A stretch of 49,826 nucleotides of DNA from a gamma proteobacterium symbiont of Ctena orbiculata (GTDB taxonomy: Bacteria > Pseudomonadota > Gammaproteobacteria > Chromatiales > Chromatiaceae), in the NCBI GenBank assembly GCA_003058525.1, contig QBVD01000021.1, forward strand, positions 1 through 49,826. The letters are read 5' to 3'. Shown piece after piece: positions 44,361 to 49,826 of this stretch (position 1 is the first letter of the stretch; each line of letters starts with the position of its first letter). The notes below the pieces were generated by a model. The model saw nothing but the letters and a program-made list of their open reading frames with translations. It had not been told where the DNA came from and did not search any database. The position numbers and the translations under genes were made by a program.

Positions 44361-47324
44361 TTACAGTCTATTGATCGTTCCTTTGTCCGGCATTTTTCTT
44401 ATCCATGGTTGCTGGGATTTCAAGGATTCTGGAAGGGTCTCCAGTGCGTTTGCAGCTTCTGTATAGGTATCATACGTACCGTGCAGCAGGATGTACCATG
44501 CGCTCCCTTCTCGCTCGGTACCGATATAGGCTAATTCTCTCTTCAGGCCGTGCTTGTCGGCAAAAGCTGCAATTGACTCTTGGTTGGAAACACCGATCAG
44601 CTGAATGGTATAGCCGCCACGGCTTCTTAACGCCTGCCAGCCATCTTGTGACACCGGTTGTTGCTCCAACTGTTGATATTCGCTCTTTAGCCCCTGCAGA
44701 GTGGTAGCCATCTGGTTTATTATCGCGGCCATCTCATCCTGGCTGCTGAGATAAACACGGTTCTGCGCATCAAGTTGTTCAATACGGGAGCCAAACTCTT
44801 TTCTCAGACTCTCCAGCATCACTTCCATTCGCTGCAGCCGTTGTTCCGTCCTCACATCTAAGGTCGATGGCTCCAACGCTTCTGTCTGTCTGACCGGGCT
44901 TCGATCCCTATCCACGGCCCCGCCCGCCACTGACCCTATCGATGCGGCGATTTGCTGTTCAAACTCATCCAATCGCTGCTCGAAGGTCTCCTGTTGGTTC
45001 ATCAGCTCTTCGACCGCCAATGAATCATAGGCGCTTCCCTCCTGAGCAACGCCACCGCTCATCAGCTTTTCAATCTCGTCCTGAGTCATATAGTTTTCAC
45101 TGGCTTCCATCAGCTTCAGTGAGATGTCACGCTCGAAACCGCCAAACTTGTCGGTAAAATATTGGTAACCCAACAGGATGGAAAGCAGGAGTAATACAAA
45201 AAGCCCGCCAATCGCAATGCTATGATATGTCCCGCTCGACCTGGCTGACTCCACCTGCGCACCGAGCAGGCCCAGACGTTCAATCATCTGCTCCGATTCC
45301 TCCTGGCGTTTACCGTATTCGGAGGTCATCGCCTCGAGAAAGGTTTTCTGTTTTTCAGTCTGTTCCAACAGTAGATGATGATCTGTTTTAATATCCGTGA
45401 TCACATCGGAGAGAGTGTGGCTGTTTTGTTCCTGGAGTTGCAACCGATCCCGGGTTTCTGACTCTGTTTCCAGTAATTGATGGTGCCTGGAGTCAATGTC
45501 TTTAAACTGTGCTTGCAGGGATGATTCCAGATCATCCAGGCGTTGCGACAACCCTTCATTCAGCCCTGATTGTTCGGCCAGTTGCGCCAATGCGGTCTTC
45601 ACGCGCTCCTGCAGAGAATCGATCCCTAAGTCGCTAAATTCACGGAGTTCCTTTTGATCTTGCTCAACAACGGACAATTGTTGTGAAATTTGTGTCTGCT
45701 TCTGTTCCCCTTGATGCAGTGTCTGCTCCAATGCATCAAGGCGTTCACTGAGTTTGCCGGCACTCTCTTTCAGGCCGCTGGCGTCCTCCTGCAAAGCAGC
45801 GGTGGTCAACTTCAGATCCACGCCATGCCTACTCTGCTCGGTCATCTCATCAGCAACGCTGTTCAACCTGTGCAACTGATCCTGTGCAGCCTCTTCTCGT
45901 TCCTTGAACAGGCGCTCAGTATTGACCAGTCGCGCCTCGATTTCATCCACTCTCCGGTTGATTTCACTCCTGGCGGCAGTAACCGATTCCTGCAATTGCT
46001 CTCGATTACCGGCCTGCTGGTCGAGATCGGTGGCAAGTGAGTTCAATCTCTCTGCGGCCTCATGCTCATCCATATCGAGCACCTGCAATTTCGATTGCAG
46101 ACCGCTTATCTCCCCTTTCAATTGGTTGACCGTCTCCTCAAAACGCTCTCTCTGTTCCTCGATTACAGTAGAGATTGAGGTCAATGGATCCGGCAGATCC
46201 GCTTGCTGGTCGATGTAGCTTGATAGCCGGAGAGCAGTGGATGCAAGTTGCTCTTGCAAACTGCGGCTACTGTCGGCCAGATCATTGTTAAGATGATTGA
46301 CCCTGTCCTGGAAAGATTGGTGCTTGACCGCTTGTTCATTCAAAGCCCCATCGATGGAATCGAGGCGCGCTGCCAACTCGCGATTCTTATCCGCCAACAG
46401 GGATGTCATATCCTCTTCGGCCTGGTTGAGTTTCCGCTCCAACTCCAGCAGTTGGGACGCATCGGCATTGGAAACCGGTTCAAAATCCTTGACCAGGTTC
46501 TCCAACTTCGACAGACGTTGCTCCAATACCTCGTTCTTGCGCGCCTTATCCTGCTGTTGACTCTCCAGTCTGGCCCCGGTTTCGCCTATGCGATTGGCAA
46601 GCTCCAACAGGCGACGTTCAAACTCCTTCTGCTGACCACCCTTCTCAGTGAGCTGATGTCTCAGATGCTCAATCTCATGACGCAGGGGTTGAGCATTCTC
46701 CTGCAACAGCCGGGAGACCTCCTGTTGCGGTTCTCCCTGCTCAGTCTGACTCAGCACCTGTTTGTGGCTGAGTTCGGCGATATCGTTCTGCAGACTCTGA
46801 ATTTGCGATTCATGATTCGAGTCGCTGATCAGGAGTTCACTGCCACTCTCCTCAAGGCGCCTGATATGGGACAGCAAATCGGCGATTTCCCGTCGCAGAT
46901 CGTCTGTGTCATTGGCAGTGCTATCTGCCGACCGACTGTCACGCTCCAAAGCCTGTTTGAACGCCTGTTGCTGCTCATGCAGTGATGCCAGCTGTTCGTT
47001 CAAATAGTCGAAATTTCGCTGAATCTCTTGTTGTTCAGGGCGGGATTCCTCGGTGGTACTCCGATCCGAGGCTTGCAGGCGCAGGGAGTCCAGCAGACTA
47101 CTCAGCTCTTCCTCTTGAGAGATCAATTGCCCAATCTGATTCTGCATCTCCTGCAGACGCAGTTGCATGCCAGTATTGGCCTCACTCAACTGATCCAGTT
47201 TCAATCCTTGATTGAGCTTGTCGTGGGAAACTCGATTGAGCCGGTTGTTCAGATCGGAGAATTGGTCAACCAATCGCTTCATTCTGACCGCGAGTTCTTT
47301 TTTCTTGAGATTCTTCTTTTTCAC
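44361..47324 (-). CDS. Giant coiled-coil membrane protein with C-terminal SPOR domain
   Basis: A 987-residue protein. Residues 15-690 are nearly unbroken coiled coil (Leu/Gln/Glu/Arg heptads). One membrane helix lies at about 700-722 (GGLFVLLLLSILLGYQYF), followed by a shorter periplasmic coil and a C-terminal SPOR-type domain (about 905-985, GYTIQLIGVSNQESIAAFAD, AWYILLHGTYDTYTEAANAL). SPOR domains bind denuded septal peptidoglycan, so a division-site anchor with a very long cytoplasmic rod is inferred, possibly DamX-like in logic. The start is a GTG at 47324 with a poor ribosome binding site; an ATG at 47282 is an alternative. It converges with the 549-residue gene. Confidence 0.72.
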   Translation of the reverse strand: MKKKNLKKKELAVRMKRLVDQFSDLNNRLNRVSHDKLNQGLKLDQLSEANTGMQLRLQEMQNQIGQLISQEEELSSLLDSLRLQASDRSTTEESRPEQQEIQRNFDYLNEQLASLHEQQQAFKQALERDSRSADSTANDTDDLRREIADLLSHIRRLEESGSELLISDSNHESQIQSLQNDIAELSHKQVLSQTEQGEPQQEVSRLLQENAQPLRHEIEHLRHQLTEKGGQQKEFERRLLELANRIGETGARLESQQQDKARKNEVLEQRLSKLENLVKDFEPVSNADASQLLELERKLNQAEEDMTSLLADKNRELAARLDSIDGALNEQAVKHQSFQDRVNHLNNDLADSSRSLQEQLASTALRLSSYIDQQADLPDPLTSISTVIEEQRERFEETVNQLKGEISGLQSKLQVLDMDEHEAAERLNSLATDLDQQAGNREQLQESVTAARSEINRRVDEIEARLVNTERLFKEREEAAQDQLHRLNSVADEMTEQSRHGVDLKLTTAALQEDASGLKESAGKLSERLDALEQTLHQGEQKQTQISQQLSVVEQDQKELREFSDLGIDSLQERVKTALAQLAEQSGLNEGLSQRLDDLESSLQAQFKDIDSRHHQLLETESETRDRLQLQEQNSHTLSDVITDIKTDHHLLLEQTEKQKTFLEAMTSEYGKRQEESEQMIERLGLLGAQVESARSSGTYHSIAIGGLFVLLLLSILLGYQYFTDKFGGFERDISLKLMEASENYMTQDEIEKLMSGGVAQEGSAYDSLAVEELMNQQETFEQRLDEFEQQIAASIGSVAGGAVDRDRSPVRQTEALEPSTLDVRTEQRLQRMEVMLESLRKEFGSRIEQLDAQNRVYLSSQDEMAAIINQMATTLQGLKSEYQQLEQQPVSQDGWQALRSRGGYTIQLIGVSNQESIAAFADKHGLKRELAYIGTEREGSAWYILLHGTYDTYTEAANALETLPESLKSQQPWIRKMPDKGTINRL

Positions 47325-47518
47325 CGGCTTTGCTGAGAGATAATCTTAAACAATGAATCTATCTCAATAAAAAATCAGGAATTATCATACTATTTTTAGC
47401 ATAGATTTGTTCAGGTTGATACAACAAATATCGAAAATACAAATAAGATTCCGCCCGCATGGCCGGCCGAGTTCATACGCAAATATGCGGCGCGATTGTT
47501 ATATCCTTTAGACTCATG

Positions 47519-47534
47519 AGGAAGGTTCGCTGCT
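47519..47534 (+). promoter_or_regulatory. Possible sigma-54 promoter of the PEP-CTERM gene
   Basis: AGGAAGGTTCGCTGCT has the invariant GG and GC doublets ten bases apart and matches 8 of 12 consensus positions of the sigma-54 -24/-12 element. PEP-CTERM genes are often sigma-54 dependent in exosortase-bearing bacteria. It stands about 68 bases before the start codon. The match is weak. Confidence 0.25.
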
Positions 47535-47601
47535 TTCTTGTAAACCTTCAGGTTAGGATTTAAAATCCCCACAAACAATATCAATCAAAGGGAGCACGAT
47601 C

Positions 47602-48087
47602 ATGGATAAGATTAAGTTTTTGTTTTTCTAGGGGTTATCAGGTTTTTTCAGTACCGCTGACGCGCTACCAATCTTCAGTCACACCACAAATGGCCCGGGG
47701 TTCTACACGATAAGCGCCGACGGCACAAACGAACCGACCGGTCTGGCCGGGCTTAGTGCGGATAACATTATCGGTACAGCTGTCGGTAACGATTATGGGA
47801 TCAATTATTCGGATTATTTTTCGATCATTGACACTGATTCAGACAACCTGCTGCAATTCACATTTACCGATAACAATAATTTAATCGAACTCACCGGCAC
47901 TGCCTTCTATGACAATGAAGCGATTGAGGCCTTTACCTACAGTCTTGCGGGTGAAACAGCGAATCCGCCGGTTCCCCCACCCAGCCCGACTCCAACACCG
48001 AATGTTCCGGAACCCTCTACCTTCCTTCTGCTGGGCGCGGGCCTGATCGGTATCGGGATAACCCGCTTGCGTCAACGCAATTCGTAA
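47602..48087 (+). pseudogene. PEP-CTERM sorting-domain protein interrupted by an in-frame amber codon
   Basis: An ATG at 47602, with GGGAG seven bases upstream, starts a 161-codon frame whose tenth codon (47629-47631) is TAG. The frame otherwise stays open to TAA at 48085. The product would have a signal peptide (MDKIKFLFF, stop, GLSGFFSTADA), a beta-rich extracellular domain, a Pro-rich linker and a PEP-CTERM tag: VPEPSTFLLLGAGLIGIG followed by RLRQR, recognised by exosortase. No alternative start codon follows the stop before the domain. The rest looks undamaged, and a good terminator follows. This is a recent nonsense mutation, a sequencing error, or amber readthrough. Confidence 0.8.
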
Positions 48088-48107
48088 CCGTTAATCCATT
48101 CATATTG

Positions 48108-48140
48108 AAAAAAAAGGGAGACATCACTCTCCCTTTTTTT
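48108..48140 (+). terminator. Rho-independent terminator
   Basis: An A-rich arm plus GGGAG pairs with CTCCC plus a run of seven T, with a short loop, about 20 bases after the stop of the PEP-CTERM frame. Since the stem is symmetric it may act from both sides. This is the cleanest intrinsic terminator in the window. Confidence 0.85.
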
Positions 48141-48214
48141 ATTGATTGAAGTTAGGCGCATACTGACGAATGGCATACCCTCACAGACTCGATCACGGGC
48201 ACCGGATCGGATAA

Positions 48215-48424
48215 TCAGGATTCATACCTGTCTTCAATGGCAATGCCTTTTTCATACTCTTCGATATGCAGGACCTCGGCTATCTGCTTGTGATAGGCAA
48301 TGTCCGAGGGCCAGTAAAACACATCACCGGTCTCTTTCTCTTCAATCCACCTGGCGGCACCCTCGCTCGATAAGGTAATCAGCTCTTTGATCTTAGCGTT
48401 AGAGGGATTTCGATAAATAATCAT
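48215..48424 (-). CDS. Small acidic protein of unknown function
   Basis: A 69-residue protein starting MIIYRNPSNAKIKEL. It is rich in Glu and Lys with two Trp (WIEE, FYWPSD) and has no leader or membrane segment. An AAGGAG ribosome binding site six bases before the ATG (48424) makes it a credible gene. I recognise no family. It is transcribed toward the terminator that also serves the PEP-CTERM gene. Confidence 0.6.
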   Translation of the reverse strand: MIIYRNPSNAKIKELITLSSEGAARWIEEKETGDVFYWPSDIAYHKQIAEVLHIEEYEKGIAIEDRYES

Positions 48425-49100
48425 TTCCTTCTCCTTACGCTTGTTGTTATCCCGAGACTATTATCCCAACCGCAAGCAGCGCAAAACAGTGAATATTACC
48501 CATCATGATTGTCAGATAGTGCACTTACAGTGCTGAGTTGAATGGGTGAAAACCGCTCGATGCCGCATGCCTGATCGATCTGAGTGCTGAGCCGTGTCAC
48601 TAATATCTTGGAGAATATATATATCGTCCTCCAGGCAATCAGCTATTACAGATAGATACAAGGCGAGGTGGCAGGTTGAATTATTTTTAGACGTTTTGGA
48701 AAAGCAACAGTAATTATCATGATTATCACAACTCAAATCGATAGAAAAGCTGGATTTGATGGCATTGCTGAGAGGCGATCCGCTATGTGATTAGCAATCC
48801 GATATTCATCAAATGGCTTTGCTTTGATAGTTAACGGGGCGGCAGTATTATCATTTCAGGAAATCTTCACAAGCAGCGACAACCTATAAAAATACTGGAA
48901 CTTCATAGCCTTAAATATCATATTTAGTACTTCATAATACACTTACCATCTGATTTTATTCATTTTTTTGCTTTTTAAATTCTTTTGTCTAACCTTATGT
49001 TTTATGTTGTTTTGTTTCACCAACTACATGACAACTAACCAGCACTTAATAATAAAAAAATATTTTTTTTATACCACTCAATGAGGGTAGGAGTAGACAA
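48425..49100. other. AT-rich intergenic region
   Basis: About 675 bases between two small genes. From about 48890 onward it becomes strongly A/T-rich, with long T and A runs up to 49075, suitable for bending or nucleoid-protein (H-NS-like) binding. A 74-codon minus-strand frame at 48512-48736 lacks a ribosome binding site and is not called. No promoter is clear enough to name. Confidence 0.4.
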
Positions 49101-49214
49101 ATGACTACGTTGATCAATCGATTTGGTAATATCTGTATCTGGTGTATCGGCGCCGCACTGGCGGTGCTTGCTGTCGTAACCGCACTAGTAATGATCTGGT
49201 TATCCTTTATTTAA
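49101..49214 (+). CDS. 37-residue single-pass membrane peptide
   Basis: A 37-codon frame starting MTTLINRFGNICIW, with one strongly hydrophobic helix (about residues 10-36, rich in Ala, Val, Leu and Ile) ending WLSFI. GTAGGAG lies 6-12 bases before the ATG, a proper ribosome binding site. It is preceded by an AT-rich promoter-like region and stands alone. It could be a small regulatory membrane protein or a type I toxin-like peptide; I have no family match. Its short length makes it easy to miss. Confidence 0.5.
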   Translation: MTTLINRFGNICIWCIGAALAVLAVVTALVMIWLSFI

Positions 49215-49419
49215 CTGACTGCACAAATATTGAGGAAGTTCTGATTGATTCATCATTCTGGAGCAGGCCGTAATCGAGCAGGCTATTTAACGCAATCGTC
49301 TCAATTCAGCACCTGCACTTCATTCTATTCGGGATTAATGAATAACCTTAATAACGTGTTGATGTAATATTGACAAATGGCATGGAAGCCATAAACACTC
49401 TCACTCCCCGGCAATAGCA
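49215..49419. other. Short intergenic stretch
   Basis: About 200 bases between the small membrane peptide gene and the ParB-like remnant. Nothing recognisable is seen in it. Confidence 0.4.
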
Positions 49420-49617
49420 TTACTCTCTTTCTTTTGCATAATAGATTGTATCAGTAACAGTCACAGAACCAGACTGCAAATTTACAGACCGCTCAGTTAA
49501 TCTGGCCCCACCGTTTTCAAGATTCACTATCTTTGCAGCAACCATTACCCGCTGACTCTCATCCAAGTGTCTACGGTGGGTATTCAGGCTAATGACATAT
49601 CCAAGTGGATCATCATC
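49420..49617 (-). pseudogene. Remnant of a ParB-like gene (HRRHL/SQR motif)
   Basis: A minus-strand frame of 65 codons, closed upstream by TAG at 49618-49620 and ending TAA at 49420. It translates to [20 protein letters not shown] followed by [14 protein letters not shown]. This is the conserved segment after the ParB/Srx nuclease-like fold in ParB-like proteins and methylase-associated proteins of mobile elements. The upstream domain is missing and the tail diverges after about residue 45, so it is a broken fragment. It suggests a decayed mobile element at this edge. Confidence 0.55.
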
Positions 49618-49728
49618 CTATGTTTTCTTAAAAACTCAGCTGATAATTAAGAATTGATATGCGTGATAACACGTCCCTGTGATAAGAACTAAAAAGTAAT
49701 CAAATAAATAACTTGGTTATTGTTCTTC

Positions 49729-49826
49729 TTAAGGCAGCTCCGGCCCTAGGTTCTCTGGTTCTTGCTTTTTAATAGCTTCGGCTTGTGCCTGACGGATTTT
49801 TTCAAATTCCCCAGTGCCGCACTCCT
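49729..49826 (-). CDS. Partial gene, C-terminal end only
   Basis: The last 32 codons of a minus-strand frame cut by the window edge: ECGTGEFEKIRQAQAEAIKK, then QEPENLGPELP and stop. The tail is charged and helical, with one cysteine near the edge. It might be the end of a short element-borne or antitoxin-like protein, but too little is visible. It lies just upstream, in transcription order, of the ParB-like remnant. Confidence 0.4.
   Translation of the reverse strand, partial: ECGTGEFEKIRQAQAEAIKKQEPENLGPELP

Noticed and set aside
46248-46985. 245-codon frame opposite the coiled-coil gene
   Set aside because: A shadow of the repetitive Leu/Gln-rich coiled-coil coding strand; no independent start signals.
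48512-48736. 74-codon minus-strand frame, Cys/His-rich
   Set aside because: No ribosome binding site and no recognisable pattern.

Overview
The window reads as a chromosomal segment of a free-living or symbiotic gammaproteobacterium of moderate GC content. The evidence is the set of gammaproteobacterial protein types: a FadL-type porin, a short PutA, RhlE and DeaD-like helicases, MtgA, a YaiI-family protein and a NikR-controlled nickel ECF transporter. Several c-type cytochromes, one resembling thiosulfate dehydrogenase TsdA and lying next to a SulP anion transporter, plus a PEP-CTERM protein, suggest a sulfur-oxidising lineage (Chromatiales-like). That placement is inference. I found no rRNA, tRNA, CRISPR array or intact transposase.

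Layout. 1-250 is most of a structured, MITE-like repeat; partial copies of its end lie at 2646 and 17848. 320-4965 holds a FadL-type porin, a SYLF lipid-binding protein, and an ECF sigma factor directly followed by a secreted di-heme cytochrome. 5060-8508 has divergent acetoacetyl-CoA synthetase and a class I/II aminotransferase. 8921-12690 has an RstA/RstB-like two-component system followed by two lipoproteins. 12962-17794 has an SGNH hydrolase, an LRR solenoid of 11 near-perfect 20-residue repeats, a membrane-anchored unknown, and an AAA-type nucleotide-exchange transporter overlapping a Tat-exported aldo/keto reductase. 17908-22117 (minus) has a diguanylate cyclase and bifunctional PutA. 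22246-25107 (minus) is a compact nickel ECF operon (accessory protein, NikM, NikQ, NikO, NikR).

25184-34684 is rich in nucleic-acid proteins: a DNA alkylation repair protein, a YaiI-family protein, two DEAD-box helicases, a cold-shock protein and an RRM protein. A 1092-residue periplasmic-sensing GGDEF/EAL protein sits among them. 34756-41738 has a lipoprotein cytochrome c peroxidase, a MotA/MotB-like pair, a DUF3617 protein, the TsdA-like cytochrome with SulP, and MtgA. 41771-49826 looks more accessory. It holds a GFA-family protein and a 549-residue protein with a domain I associate with phage or conjugative-element polyvalent proteins. It also holds a 987-residue coiled-coil SPOR protein, a PEP-CTERM gene broken by an in-frame amber codon in its signal peptide, and two small genes. 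The right edge carries a ParB-like gene remnant and a partial gene.

The best candidates for something new are the 549-residue chromosomal protein, the giant SPOR coiled-coil protein beside it, the amber-interrupted PEP-CTERM gene, and the structured repeat family. Where an upstream start codon lacked a ribosome binding site I moved the start to the better-supported codon and said so in the entry.
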